Shown here in pieces: positions 36,136 to 45,551 of a stretch of DNA of 64,000 nt; positions within the stretch are counted from its first letter, which is position 1; each line of letters begins with the position of its first letter. The notes under the pieces are model-generated. The model saw nothing but the letters and a program-made list of their open reading frames with translations, had not been told where the DNA came from and ran no database searches. This DNA is from Leifsonia xyli subsp. xyli str. CTCB07 (GTDB lineage Bacteria; Actinomycetota; Actinomycetes; Actinomycetales; Microbacteriaceae): positions 2,520,159 to 2,584,158 of the forward strand of contig NC_006087.1 of NCBI RefSeq assembly GCF_000007665.1. The letters are read 5' to 3'. The position numbers were made by a program, and so were the translations under genes.

Positions 36136-36150
36136 TGATAATGATTGTCA
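36136..36150 (-). promoter_or_regulatory. Zur-type operator upstream of znuA
   Basis: TGATAATGATTGTCA, a 15-base near-palindrome closely matching the bacterial Zur box (TGAnAATGATTnTCA type), in a short A+T-rich stretch between the E2 gene stop (36154) and znuA (36067). It should let Zur repress the whole znuACB-zur transcript. Confidence 0.75.
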
Positions 36151-36153
36151 AAA

Positions 36154-37512
36154 TCAATCAAGGAGCAGCGCGGGCTCCTCGATGATCGAGGCGACATCAG
36201 CGAGGAACCGGGATGCGACGTCTCCGTCCACGACTCGGTGGTCGAACGAGCCGCCGAGCGTCGTGACGAATCGGGGACGCACCTCGCCATCCACCACCCA
36301 CGGCTTCTGCTTGATCGTCCCAAGCGCCACGATGCCGACCTCGCCCGGGTTCAGGATGGGCGTCCCCGTGTCCATCCCGAACACGCCGATGTTCGTGATC
36401 GTGATCGTGCCGTTCGCCATATCCGCCGGCTGCGTCTTGCCCTCGCGCGCCGTGAGGGTGAGCTCTTCGAGCGCCCCGGCCAGTTCGAGCAGGCTCATTC
36501 CCTGAGCCTCCTTGACGTTGGGCACGATGAGCCCGCGCGGAGTGGCGGCAGCGATACCGAGGTTCACATAGTGGCGGACGATGATCTCCTCGTCCGTCCA
36601 GGTCGAGTTGACCGTGGGGTTGCGCCGCACCGCCCACACGATCGCCTTCGCCATGATGAGCAGCGGGGAGACCTTCACACCGACGAAATCAGGCGCGCTC
36701 TTGAGGCGCTTGACGAACTCCATGGTGCGGGTCGCGTCCACATCCACGAAAACGCTGACGTGCGGGGCGCTGAACGCGCTCGTGACCATCGCGTTCGCGA
36801 TCGCCTTGCGCACACCCTTGACCAGAATGCGCTCCTCGCGGTCATCCGGCCACTCCGGGGTCTGGATGTTGCGGAAAACGCTGGCCTGCGTCCCCTCCCG
36901 CAGAACATCCTCCCGTGTCACCTCGCCGATGGCTCCCGTCGCCGTCACCGTGCTCAGATCGACGCCAAGATCCTTGGCGAGCTTCCGGATCGGCGGCTTG
37001 GCGATGACCGGCCCGCCACCCGACGGCGGGACCGGCGTGGACGGAGCCCGCCCCGGCTCCGCAGCCGACTCGGCCGGCGGGAAAGCGGCCGGACGAGCGG
37101 CGGCCCCGGGATGCGTGACCCGGCGGCGGCTCGTCCCATGTCCCGCGGAGCCGTAGCCGACGATCACGGCGCCCGCCTTCGGCTCCTCGCTCTCGTGGGT
37201 GACGCTCGCGGCGGCGTCCACCGCGGCCTGCTCCGCCTCACCGGCAGGCTCGGTCACACCATGATCGGCTTCGCCTCCGTTCACGGTGAAGATCGGCGTC
37301 CCCACCTCGACGGTCTGCCCCTCGACCACCAGCAGCTCGCCGACCGTCCCCTCGAACGGCGAGGGCAGCTCCACCAGCGATTTCGCCGTCTCGATCTCGA
37401 CGATCACCTGATTGACGGCGACCGAATCGCCGGGCGCGACCTTCCAGGAGACAATCTCCGCCTCGGTCAGGCCTTCGCCCACATCGGGCAGAAGGAACTG
37501 GGACTCGCGCAT
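36154..37512 (-). CDS. 2-oxoacid dehydrogenase E2 (dihydrolipoamide acyltransferase)
   Basis: 452 residues. Lipoyl domain 1-78 with lipoylated Lys44 in [12 protein letters not shown]; Ala/Pro linker; peripheral E1/E3-binding domain (about 145-180, [16 protein letters not shown]); catalytic domain with [15 protein letters not shown] near the end (His425, Asp429). Transfers acyl groups from lipoamide to CoA. Third gene after E1 alpha and E1 beta. One lipoyl domain and the E1 types suggest branched-chain 2-oxoacid (BkdC) rather than pyruvate, but substrate is uncertain. No E3 gene nearby; E3 is usually shared. Confidence 0.88.
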
Positions 37513-37555
37513 CTACGTCTTCTTTCAGTTGGCGGGCTCGGTCAGCGGGCTCGGC

Positions 37556-38722
37556 TCAATAAGCGAGCGAACGGTCGACGACCTCAAGAATACGGTCCGC
37601 ATCCGGCAGGTAGAGACTTTCGAGTTTGGCCGGCGGGAAGGGGGTGTCGAACCCCGCGACCCGGAGCACCGGGGCCTCCAGCGAGTAGAAAGCCTTTTCG
37701 CCGACGACCGCGGCGACCTCAGAGCCGACGGACACGATGCCCGGCGCCTCCTGTGCGACGACCAGGCGGCCCGTCTTCTGCACCGAACGGAGGACCGGGG
37801 CGTAGTCGATCGGGGCGAGCGAGCGCAGATCCACGACCTCCAGGCTGCGTCCCTCCTCGGCCGCGATCTCGGCCGCGCGCAGAGCGACGGGCACCATCCC
37901 CGCCCACGCCACGATCGTCGCATCCGTTCCGCTGCGAACGATCCGGCTGGCGTGCAGCGGCAACGGGTTCTCAAGCGTGTCGACCTCGCCCTTCGGCCAA
38001 TACCGGCTCATGGGCTCGAAGAAGATCACGGGATCGTCGGAGGCGATAGCCTCCTGGATCATCCAGTACGCATCGTGCGGCGTCGACGGCGCGACGATCC
38101 GCAGTCCGGCGGTGTGCGCGAAGTACGCCTCCGGGGCCTCCTGGTGGTGCTCGACCGCGCCGATGTGGCCACCGTGCGGGATGCGTATGACGACCGGCAT
38201 CGAGACCGCGCCGCTGTGCCGGTTGGCCATCTTCGCCAGCTGCGTCGTGATCTGGTCGAATCCGGGGAACACGAAACCATTGAACTGGATCTCGACCACC
38301 GGCCGGTAGCCGCGCATCGCGAGCCCGATCGCCGTGCCGACGATACCGGCCTCGGCCAGCGGCGTGTCGACCACGCGGCTCGCGCCGAACTCGCTCTGCA
38401 GTCCTTCCGTCACCCGGAAGACGCCGCCCAGCGGACCGACGTCCTCCCCCAGGATGAGGACCTTGGGGTCTGCGACGAGAGCCTGGCGCAGGCCCGCGTT
38501 CAGGGCCTTGACCATCGGGAGCGACTGGACGCGCGGTTCGGGTTCGGCGAGCGCGGGCGCCCGCTCCACGCCGGCGGCCTCCTGACCGGCGACATGCTCT
38601 CCACTCGGCCAGGGGCCCGGCTCACCCGCCACGATCTCTCCGAGGTCGAGGGCCTGCGTGTCGGCCAGCTCGGGCTCCCGGGGCTCGACTTCCAGCTCGG
38701 GCTCGCTTTTCGTCTCGTTCAC
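37556..38722 (-). CDS. 2-oxoacid dehydrogenase E1 beta subunit, with N-terminal extension
   Basis: 388 residues. Core begins LPMVKALNAGLRQALVADPK, followed by LGEDVGPLGGVFRVTEGL, DTPLAEAGIVGTAIGLAMRG and the C-terminal transketolase domain with VVAQEAPGIVSVG. Together with E1 alpha it decarboxylates a 2-oxoacid on thiamine diphosphate. About 68 residues at the start are an acidic, disordered extension (EPELEVEPREPELADTQALD) not usual in the family. GTG 38722 overlaps the E1 alpha stop (GTGA), supporting translation of the extension; ATG 38515 at the core has no ribosome site. Confidence 0.88.
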   Translation of the reverse strand: MNETKSEPELEVEPREPELADTQALDLGEIVAGEPGPWPSGEHVAGQEAAGVERAPALAEPEPRVQSLPMVKALNAGLRQALVADPKVLILGEDVGPLGGVFRVTEGLQSEFGASRVVDTPLAEAGIVGTAIGLAMRGYRPVVEIQFNGFVFPGFDQITTQLAKMANRHSGAVSMPVVIRIPHGGHIGAVEHHQEAPEAYFAHTAGLRIVAPSTPHDAYWMIQEAIASDDPVIFFEPMSRYWPKGEVDTLENPLPLHASRIVRSGTDATIVAWAGMVPVALRAAEIAAEEGRSLEVVDLRSLAPIDYAPVLRSVQKTGRLVVAQEAPGIVSVGSEVAAVVGEKAFYSLEAPVLRVAGFDTPFPPAKLESLYLPDADRILEVVDRSLAY

Positions 38723-39858
38723 ACGTCACCTCCGAACGACGCTTCGTACTCCGCCAGCCAGCGCCGCTGCTCCTCCATCACGGGATGCGGCTCACTGTAG
38801 ACATGCTCGAACATGCTGTCGGCCGGCGGCGGCGTCAGCTCGAGAGTGCGGCGCCGGACATCGGCGGCCAGATCGGCCGCCTCTTCGTCCGCACTGTCGA
38901 AGAACGTCTGGCCGAGGCCCTGCTGTTCCAGGAACGCCCGGAAGCGCAGGATCGGGTCACGTTCGGCCCAGTGCCTGACTTCGTCGTCGGTGCGGTACTT
39001 GGTCGGATCATCGCTCGACGTGTGCGCTCCCATCCGGTAGGTCAGAGCCTCGATCATGCTCGGGCCTTCGCCACCGCGAGCATCGTCCAGGTGCTTCGCG
39101 GTCACCGCGTAGGCCGCCAGCACATCGTTCCCGTCGATCTGGACACCCGGAATGCCGAACCCGCTGCTCCGCAGGTAGAGGGGGGTGCGCGACTGCGTCT
39201 TCACCGGAACCGAGATCGCCCACTGGTTGTTCTGAAGGAAGAACACCTGCGGCGTCTGGTAGCTCGCGGCGAACACGAGCGCCTCGCTCACATCCCCCTG
39301 GCTGGTCGCGCCGTCACCGAAGTAGCAGATGACGGCCTCGTCGGCCTCCGGGTTGCCTGTGCCGACCTTGCCATCGAACTTCACACCCATCGCGTACCCG
39401 GTCGCGTGCAGCGTGTGCGAGCCGATCACGAGTGTGTAGAGGTGGAAATTCTCGACCGCCGGATCCGTCGGGTCCCAGCCGCCGTGCGTGACGCCGCGGA
39501 GCAGTCCCATGATTCCGACCGGGTCGATCCCCCGGATCATCCCGATGACATGCTCGCGATAAGAGGGGAAGATGTTGTCCTGCGGTCGCGCTGCGTAGGC
39601 GGACCCCACCTGAGCGCCCTCCTGCCCGTGGCTCGGAACCCACAGCCCAAGCTGCCCCTGACGCTGAAGGTTCGCCGCCTCGTGGTCGAACGCGCGGACC
39701 CGGACCATGTCACGGTAGAAGCGGCGGTAGTCGTTCTCGTCGAGCCGCTCCAGGTAGGGGAGGTACTCGCCAGCGGGTTCGCTCGGCTGGAAACGGCCGT
39801 CTGACGTCAGCAGCTGGACGGTGTTCGCCGGGCGCGGGGTATCGTTCGTCGCAACCAC
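38719..39858 (-). CDS. 2-oxoacid dehydrogenase E1 alpha subunit
   Basis: 379 residues. Thiamine-diphosphate fold with the GDG...N motif: VICYFGDGATSQGDVSEALV followed by FFLQNNQWAISVPV; also RFYRDMVRVRAFDHEAANLQ at the start and phosphorylation-loop-like YRMGAHTSSDDPTKYR. First gene of E1 alpha - E1 beta - E2. This arrangement and sequence type are those of actinobacterial branched-chain (or pyruvate-like) complexes. Located just downstream of, and in the same orientation as, an aminotransferase gene (4-base gap). Confidence 0.88.
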   Translation of the reverse strand: MVATNDTPRPANTVQLLTSDGRFQPSEPAGEYLPYLERLDENDYRRFYRDMVRVRAFDHEAANLQRQGQLGLWVPSHGQEGAQVGSAYAARPQDNIFPSYREHVIGMIRGIDPVGIMGLLRGVTHGGWDPTDPAVENFHLYTLVIGSHTLHATGYAMGVKFDGKVGTGNPEADEAVICYFGDGATSQGDVSEALVFAASYQTPQVFFLQNNQWAISVPVKTQSRTPLYLRSSGFGIPGVQIDGNDVLAAYAVTAKHLDDARGGEGPSMIEALTYRMGAHTSSDDPTKYRTDDEVRHWAERDPILRFRAFLEQQGLGQTFFDSADEEAADLAADVRRRTLELTPPPADSMFEHVYSEPHPVMEEQRRWLAEYEASFGGDV

Positions 39859-39862
39859 CGTT

Positions 39863-40972
39863 CTAACCTAACCGCTTACCCGGGTGGCCATTTGGTAGCT
39901 TTCCTCCAAGATCGGCACTGACTTCAACAGGTCTTTCCACATATTCGTGCTCTCCGACGCTGATCCGAATTCCCTCCGATGGAAAAGCCCGAACGGTCAG
40001 GCCCGCGGCCGAGAAGGCGTCGCTCGCGGCGGCCGTCTCCTCGCCGGTGGCCAGCCACACGAAATTCCCCTGCGCCTGCGGAACGCTCCACCCCTGCTCG
40101 ATGAGCGCCTCCCGCAACCGGTCACGCCGCATCGCGATACGCGCCACCCGCTCCATCAGCTCATCCTCGGCCTCGATGGAAGCGAGAGCCGCGACCCGGG
40201 CGGCATCGGTCACCGACAGGGGGAGAGCGGCCGATCGCGCCGCATCCAGCACCGCAGCCGGCCCGACCGCGTAGCCGATCCTCAGAGCAGCGAGCCCGTA
40301 AGCCTTGGAGAAGGTGCGCAGCACGACCAGGTTCGGGTGCCGCGAGAGCAACGGGATGCCGTTCACCGCCGCCTCATCCGTCTCGAACTCGTGGTACGCC
40401 TCATCCAGCAGAACCAGCAGATCGCCCGGAACCTCCGCCATGAACGAGGCGAACTCCGCCGCCGTGACGACCGGGCCGGTCGGGTTATTGAGCGTACAGA
40501 CGATGACGGCTCGCGTACGGTCCGTGATCGCCGCGGCGAGCGCCGGCAGGTCGTGCCCGCCGTCGGCGCGGTTCGGCACCTGCACGCTCGTCGCGCCGGC
40601 GACCGTCGCCAATCCCGGATACGCCTCGAACGACCGCCACGAATACACGACCTCATCGCCCGCTCCCGCCACCGCGCGAATCAGCTGCGCCAGCAGCGCC
40701 ACGGAGCCGCTGCCCAGATGCACCTGGTCGACGTCCACGCCGTGCCGCTCGGCCAGCTTGTCCCGCAGATCGGCGCCGCCCGCGTCCGGATACCGGTTCA
40801 GTCCGCCGAGCGTCGCACCGACGGCCGCCACCACCGAGGCCAGCGGGGGATACGGGTTCTCGTTGCTCGACAGCTTGAAGTCGTCCGCCGCCGCCGTCCG
40901 CCCCTGCCTGTAGGCGGGAGTGGCCACGATCTCGGGCCGCAACCGCACCGGCGGCGTGTTCTCGTCAGTCAC
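39863..40972 (-). CDS. hisC: Histidinol-phosphate / aromatic aminotransferase
   Basis: 369 residues, fold type I PLP enzyme. [10 protein letters not shown] near the start (substrate-binding), LDEAYHEFE (the D and Y that hold PLP), [18 protein letters not shown] with the Schiff-base lysine. Closest to HisC/Pat proteins, converting imidazole-acetol phosphate or aromatic oxoacids. The full his operon is not here, so an aromatic aminotransferase role (as for Pat) is equally possible. It precedes the E1 alpha gene by four bases and is probably co-transcribed with it. Confidence 0.82.
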
Positions 40973-41139
40973 AGACCCAACTTAGCCGCGCAGGCATTCC
41001 GGCGGGAGAATCCTCTGTTGTCCGCCCGGCCAGTGGCGGCCTCTTCGGCTTCGACCTCCGGGCGCCTCTTTCGCAGGGAACGGAGGAGAGAGAATCCACC
41101 GGCGTTGTCCCCGAGGGCAGCGCCTGCGAAGATGACGTC

Positions 41140-41526
41140 ATGCGATTTCTGCTCAAGACGATCATCAACGCCTTCGCACTGTGGCTCACAACCTTCGTCG
41201 TCAGCGGGGTGACCGTCCGCTCCTACGCCGGCTCGGAGACAGCGACCGTGCTGACGTATTTGCTCATCGCTGTGATCTTCGGGCTGGTGAACGCGATCGT
41301 CGGCACCGCTATCCGGATCGTCGCGTTCCCGCTGTACATTCTGACGCTCGGCCTCATCTGCCTGATCGTGAACGGCCTGCTCCTGCTGATCGTGTCAAGG
41401 ATCAGCGATGCGATGGGCTTCGGGCTGCACATCGCCGGCCTCTGGCCGGGCGTTCTGGGCGCGCTGGCGCTGGGGATCATCGCCTGGCTGTTCGGGCTCA
41501 TCCTGCGCCCGCTCTCACGGAGGTGA
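41140..41526 (+). CDS. Phage-holin-family (DUF360-type) membrane protein
   Basis: 128 residues, four helices: RFLLKTIINAFALWLTTFVV, YLLIAVIFGLVNAIVGTAIR, LYILTLGLICLIVNGLLLLI and ALALGIIAWLFGLILRPLSR. This is the widespread PF04020 membrane protein, named phage holin family only by distant likeness, function unknown. ATG 41140, divergent from hisC, followed 89 bases on by purB. Confidence 0.8.
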   Translation: MRFLLKTIINAFALWLTTFVVSGVTVRSYAGSETATVLTYLLIAVIFGLVNAIVGTAIRIVAFPLYILTLGLICLIVNGLLLLIVSRISDAMGFGLHIAGLWPGVLGALALGIIAWLFGLILRPLSRR

Positions 41527-41615
41527 GCCTGCGGGGTTCGCTGACAACGTACGCCCGGCCGTGAGTGCGGGAGAATAGGGAGCGTCCACCCCGCGCAGCC
41601 ACTCCGAGGAGCCCC

Positions 41616-42995
41616 ATGACCGCCCTGCCTCCCCAGCCGTTGAGCCCCCTAGACGGACGCTACCGCCCGGCGGTGCTCGGCCTCGGCGACCACCTCTCCG
41701 AGGCGGGCCTCAACCGTGCTCGCGTTCAGGTGGAGGTCGAATGGCTCCTGTACCTCACAAACCACCGGATGTTCGGATCGAGTCCGCTGAGCGCCGAGCA
41801 GGCCGGACAGCTGCGGGCCCTGGCCGACGGCTTCGGACAGGCCGAGATCGACCGGCTGGCCGAGCTGGAGGCGACCACCAAGCACGATGTCAAAGCCGTC
41901 GAGTACCTCGTTCGTGAGCGCCTCCACACGCTCGGACTGGACCACATCGCCGAACTCACGCACTTCGCGGCGACCAGCGAAGACATCAATAACCTCTCCT
42001 ACGCGCTCACGGTCAGCGCCGCCGTCAACGAGGTCTGGCTACCCAATTACCGCGCCGTGATCGCCGAATTGCGGGCGCAGGCCGCTCAGCACCGCGACGC
42101 CGCGATGCTCGCGCGGACCCACGGCCAGCCCGCGACGCCCACCACGATGGGCAAGGAGCTCGCGGTTTTCGCACACCGTCTCGAACGCATCCGCAAGCAG
42201 GTCGAGCAGACCGAATACCTTGGCAAGTTCTCCGGCGCGACCGGCACCTTCGCAGCGCACCTCATCGCCGATCCCTCCGCCGACTGGCTCGCGATCTCCG
42301 AAGAGTTCGTCCGCAGCCTCGGGCTCGACTGGAACCCCCTCACCACCCAGATCGAATCCCACGACTGGCAGGCGGAGCTTTACGGGCGTATCTCACACGC
42401 CAACCGCGTCCTGCACAACCTCTGCACCGATATCTGGACGTACATCTCGCTCGGCTACTTCCGCCAGACGCCCGAACCCGGCGCCACCGGATCTTCGACC
42501 ATGCCGCACAAGGTCAACCCGATCCACTTCGAGAACGCCGAGGCGAACCTCGAACTCTCCAGTGCCATCCTGGACTCGCTCGCGGCCAACCTGGTCACAA
42601 GCCGGCTCCAGCGTGACCTCACCGACTCCAGCGCGCAGCGCAACATCGGCGTCGGGATCGGCCACTCCGTGCTCGCGCTCGACAACATCCAGCGCGGACT
42701 CGGCCAGATCTCGCTCGATGCGGACGCCCTGGATGCGGACCTCGACACCAACTGGGAGGTGCTGGCCGAAGCCATCCAGACCGTCATCCGCGCGGATGTC
42801 ACAGCGGGCCGCTCGACCATCGAAGACCCGTACGCACTGCTCAAGAGCCTGACCCGCGGCAAGCGCGTCGACCACGCCGCGCTGACCGAGTTCGTCACCG
42901 GCCTCGACATCGGCCCGGCAGCCAAGAACCGTCTGCTGGAACTCACACCGGCGGGCTACATCGGCCTCGCCTCGCAGCTGGTCGGCCGCCTCTGA
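41616..42995 (+). CDS. purB: Adenylosuccinate lyase
   Basis: 459 residues; ATG 41616 after GAGGAG. PLSPLDGRYRPAV at the N-terminus is characteristic of PurB; catalytic-site segments HFAATSEDINNLSYALTV, ARTHGQPATPTTMGKEL (catalytic His) and the fumarase-superfamily signature GSSTMPHKVNPIHFENAEAN. It releases fumarate from SAICAR and from adenylosuccinate in purine synthesis. This longer PurB type (with PLDGRY) resembles the E. coli form. Stand-alone, intact. A hairpin (CCCGCGG and its complement, 43016-43037) follows and may end both this and the convergent gene. Confidence 0.93.
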   Translation: MTALPPQPLSPLDGRYRPAVLGLGDHLSEAGLNRARVQVEVEWLLYLTNHRMFGSSPLSAEQAGQLRALADGFGQAEIDRLAELEATTKHDVKAVEYLVRERLHTLGLDHIAELTHFAATSEDINNLSYALTVSAAVNEVWLPNYRAVIAELRAQAAQHRDAAMLARTHGQPATPTTMGKELAVFAHRLERIRKQVEQTEYLGKFSGATGTFAAHLIADPSADWLAISEEFVRSLGLDWNPLTTQIESHDWQAELYGRISHANRVLHNLCTDIWTYISLGYFRQTPEPGATGSSTMPHKVNPIHFENAEANLELSSAILDSLAANLVTSRLQRDLTDSSAQRNIGVGIGHSVLALDNIQRGLGQISLDADALDADLDTNWEVLAEAIQTVIRADVTAGRSTIEDPYALLKSLTRGKRVDHAALTEFVTGLDIGPAAKNRLLELTPAGYIGLASQLVGRL

Positions 42996-43022
42996 ACGAG
43001 CGGCGAGTCCGGGGGCCCGCGG

Positions 43023-43394
43023 TCAGTGCGCCGCGGGCTTCTCCATCCCCGGGGCCTCGTCGTCTCCAGCCGGAGCCGTTCGGCCCTCAGGCTGCGACCG
43101 CTCGGCAGCCTTCGCCGCCGCTTCGGCATCTTGCTCGTGGATGTCCTCCGCCTCGGCTTCGTTCGGTTTGAAGGCGAGCGCGAACAGCGCCACCGACAGC
43201 AGTGAAACGATGAACGCGATGCCGAACGCCACACCGGCGATCAGGAGCTCGCGCGTCGCCATCAGCACAATCAGCCCGGTGAAAACGGCGAGACCGCCGG
43301 AGATCGCGAGCAGCTCGACCGGGAGGAAGCGGTCACGGCGGGTGGGTTCGATTCTGGCGCTCACGGGGGAGTCTTTCTGGCTGCGTTCGCTCAC
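43023..43394 (-). CDS. Small two-helix membrane protein with acidic tail
   Basis: 123 residues from GTG 43394. Basic N-terminus, two helices (VELLAISGGLAVFTGLIVLM and AGVAFGIAFIVSLLSVALFA) and a charged, Glu/Ala-rich cytoplasmic tail. Start overlaps the stop of the upstream gene as GTGA, so the two are translated together. No family recognised. Confidence 0.65.
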   Translation of the reverse strand: MSERSQKDSPVSARIEPTRRDRFLPVELLAISGGLAVFTGLIVLMATRELLIAGVAFGIAFIVSLLSVALFALAFKPNEAEAEDIHEQDAEAAAKAAERSQPEGRTAPAGDDEAPGMEKPAAH

Positions 43395-43990
43395 GATCCG
43401 CTCTCCGCCCGCTGCGGCGACGCGAATCGTGATGCGGATCGCAGCGTCGCCGCCCCAATGCCCTGGAACACACCGACGATCACGGCCCACGCGCCGAACA
43501 GGCCGACAGCGAGCACCGCATCGGCCGGCGCGAACAGCAGCACGAGCGCGAGCACGGCGGTGAGAGCGCCGGTGATGAGCCAGTCGCGGGCCGCGGCATC
43601 CCGGTGGCGGGAACCAAGGCCGTTGTAGAGCTCGAGGAAACCGGCCAAGGCGCCCCACACAGTCACGAGGTAGAGGAACATCGCGAGTCCGCTGCCGAGC
43701 AGCGCCAGGGCGAGCGCACCGGCGAGGACGCCGAGGACGCCCTGGCCGACGAAGAGCGTCCGGGTCAGGCCGCGCGACGAGAACAGAAGGCTGAGAACGC
43801 CGGTCGCGAGTCCATCAAGCACAGCGAACGCACCGAAGACGGTCAGCCCGAAGGCCACGGTGTGCGCGTCCCGTGTGAAGGTGATGACGACCGCGGCGGC
43901 CAGCGCCACGACGGCGCGCACGGCGGGGACGGCCCAAGTGCGGCTCGGGGTGGAGCCCCCCGGCGGTTGGGCAAGAACGGCGGGTGCCAC
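43391..43990 (-). CDS. HdeD/DUF308-like membrane protein
   Basis: 199 residues from GTG 43990, with GAGAGAGG eight bases upstream (GTG 44020 is an alternative). Six hydrophobic helices in three pairs (AVVALAAAVVITFTRD, LTVFGAFAVLDGLATGVLSL, VGQGVLGVLAGALALALLGS, FLYLVTVWGALAGFLELYNG, ITGALTAVLALVLLFAP, LFGAWAVIVGVFQGIGA), the repeat plan of the DUF308/HdeD family. Function in actinobacteria unknown. First gene of a pair with 43023-43394. Confidence 0.65.
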   Translation of the reverse strand: MAPAVLAQPPGGSTPSRTWAVPAVRAVVALAAAVVITFTRDAHTVAFGLTVFGAFAVLDGLATGVLSLLFSSRGLTRTLFVGQGVLGVLAGALALALLGSGLAMFLYLVTVWGALAGFLELYNGLGSRHRDAAARDWLITGALTAVLALVLLFAPADAVLAVGLFGAWAVIVGVFQGIGAATLRSASRFASPQRAESGS

Positions 43991-44025
43991 TCGGCGACCT
44001 CTCTCAGTCTGTTTTCCCACCCAGT

Positions 44026-44382
44026 CTAGCTGGCGGCTTCCTGCGCGTTCGCCTGAGCCGGCAGACACTGCCGCCGGTGGCTTCTGAACGCCGGCGCACC
44101 AGGACACCGAACACTAGCCACCCGCACCGGACGTCCCTCCGGACCCGCCAGAACACTTATGACCGCGAACGCGACGAGCAAGAAGGCCCCCGGCAGCAGC
44201 GCCACCCCGATGCCGTCGCATGCCATCGCCGGTCGGCGCCGAGACGGCTGACGGGGGAGTTCGAGGGCCGGCCAGGCGAAAACCATGACGGACAGGACGG
44301 CGACCCCGGCACTCTGCAGCAGAGAAATCAGGACGAAATTGATACGCCTAGTTATAGAGATTCGTTTATCAGCGCGCATCAT
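44026..44382 (-). CDS. Possible small membrane protein, perhaps decayed
   Basis: 118-residue open frame from ATG 44382. Two hydrophobic stretches (FVLISLLQSAGVAVLSVMVF and ALLPGAFLLVAFAVISVLAG) look like real membrane helices; the part between them and the last 40 residues (Arg/Pro/Cys-rich) do not, which suggests frame loss after GPEGRPV near 44150. No ribosome site before ATG. Could be a remnant of a DUF-type small membrane gene. Confidence 0.35.
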   Translation of the reverse strand: MMRADKRISITRRINFVLISLLQSAGVAVLSVMVFAWPALELPRQPSRRRPAMACDGIGVALLPGAFLLVAFAVISVLAGPEGRPVRVASVRCPGAPAFRSHRRQCLPAQANAQEAAS

Positions 44383-44411
44383 GCGTAAGAATGATTTTGA
44401 AAACTATATCT

Positions 44412-44428
44412 AAAGTACCGCATACTTT
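44412..44428. promoter_or_regulatory. Candidate operator before the GntR gene
   Basis: AAAGTA and TACTTT face each other with five bases between, in A+T-rich DNA 56 bases before the GntR gene start; a position and size that suit autoregulation by a GntR-family dimer. Confidence 0.4.
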
Positions 44429-44483
44429 GGGTAAGCTCCTCCCTAACTGAATCGGTTTCAGCCTGGAAGGAAGGCCGAACATC

Positions 44484-45149
44484 ATGCCAGTCCCCATCTC
44501 GAGCAAGGTCGATCTCGCACCTCGGCGACTCCTCCGCGACACTGTGGCGGAGTCGATCCGGAGCGCGATCCTGGACGGATCGTTCTGTCCGGGCGAGCGC
44601 CTCCACGACGAGGAGCTCCAAGGTTGGCTCGGAGTCTCACGAACCCCCATCCGCGATGCGCTCAACGAGCTCTCGCGGGCCGGGCTCGTCGAAATGGCTC
44701 CGAACCGCTACACCCGGGTCGCCGACCCGGACTCCCGCGCTGCCGCCGACTCACTTGAGACGCTGGCGGCGCTGCTTTCCGGAGTGCTCCGCATCGCTGT
44801 ACCACGGATGACACCCTCCGAGCGCCGCGAATGCTCAACCGGAATGGACCGCATCCTGCGGGAATTCGGCGAGAACGATTCGGCGGCTCTGGCGGACGCT
44901 TGCCGCACCGTTCTCGCCGCAGCCGTCCGCGTCTGTGACAACATGGTCCTGACACGCCTCTACGAGGAGACAGTGTGGGGACTGGTCTTCCGTGTGCGCG
45001 ACGGGTACGAGACCGCGGATCTTCGCGAATCGGTCAACAGGCTCTACCAGGACCTCCGCGACGAGGTCACCATCGCCAACAAGCGCAGCACGCGCCACGA
45101 CCAGCACCATCCGATCGCCCCGCGGCGACCGGTCGCGGCCGCCCACTGA
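44484..45149 (+). CDS. GntR-family transcriptional regulator
   Basis: 221 residues; ATG 44484 with GGAAGGAAGG upstream. Winged helix at about residues 14-76: LLRDTVAESIRSAILDGSFC, PGERLHDEELQGWLGVSRTP and IRDALNELSRAGLVEM, a textbook GntR DNA-binding domain. The C-terminal part (80-200) is all-helical and resembles an FCD-type effector domain, but the metal-binding His/Asp residues are not evident. Target and ligand unknown: neighbours are small membrane genes and dnaB. Probably intact. Confidence 0.78.
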   Translation: MPVPISSKVDLAPRRLLRDTVAESIRSAILDGSFCPGERLHDEELQGWLGVSRTPIRDALNELSRAGLVEMAPNRYTRVADPDSRAAADSLETLAALLSGVLRIAVPRMTPSERRECSTGMDRILREFGENDSAALADACRTVLAAAVRVCDNMVLTRLYEETVWGLVFRVRDGYETADLRESVNRLYQDLRDEVTIANKRSTRHDQHHPIAPRRPVAAAH

Positions 45150-45551
45150 CGAAGGAGCCGCTGACGAAGGAGACCGGCTGCGGCGGCGTCGCCGCGGCCG
45201 GTGCCTCGTACACCGCGGGCCCGGAGGGCATCGATCGGTGTGAACGACGACGAAAGTGTCGCCGTGGACTTCGATCAAGCGGTCGGCTCGGTCCGCCGGG
45301 CGTGCGATCTCGGCGACGGCGACCCGGTCGGCAGCGCTGGGCAGGATGCCGTCTTCCACCCAGAGCCTCTCGGCGGAAGCGGTGAGAGTTGCCCGTCCAG
45401 CCAGCCCTGCCTGGGCATACTCCCGGAGCATGACCAACGAGAGGGCGATCTGCCGAGCAGACCACCTCACTCTCCCGGGGTGGCCGCTACGAGCTTTCCC
45501 TCAATCCGGACACCAAAATCTGAGTACACGCTGTAAGGCCATTCACACTCG
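45150..45551 (-). other. Gap with a coding-like minus-strand fragment
   Basis: No complete gene. A minus-strand frame from about 45470 has protein-like composition for 75 residues (LREYAQAGLAGRATLTASAE and LPSAADRVAVAEIARPADRA) and then turns Arg/Pro-rich where it meets the end of the GntR gene. It looks like the stump of a gene that once continued leftwards. Family not recognised. Confidence 0.3.

Noticed and set aside
44384-44402. AATGATTTTGA stretch resembling half a Zur box before the GntR gene
   Set aside because: The other half does not pair (TAAG...TTGA), and no metal gene is nearby.
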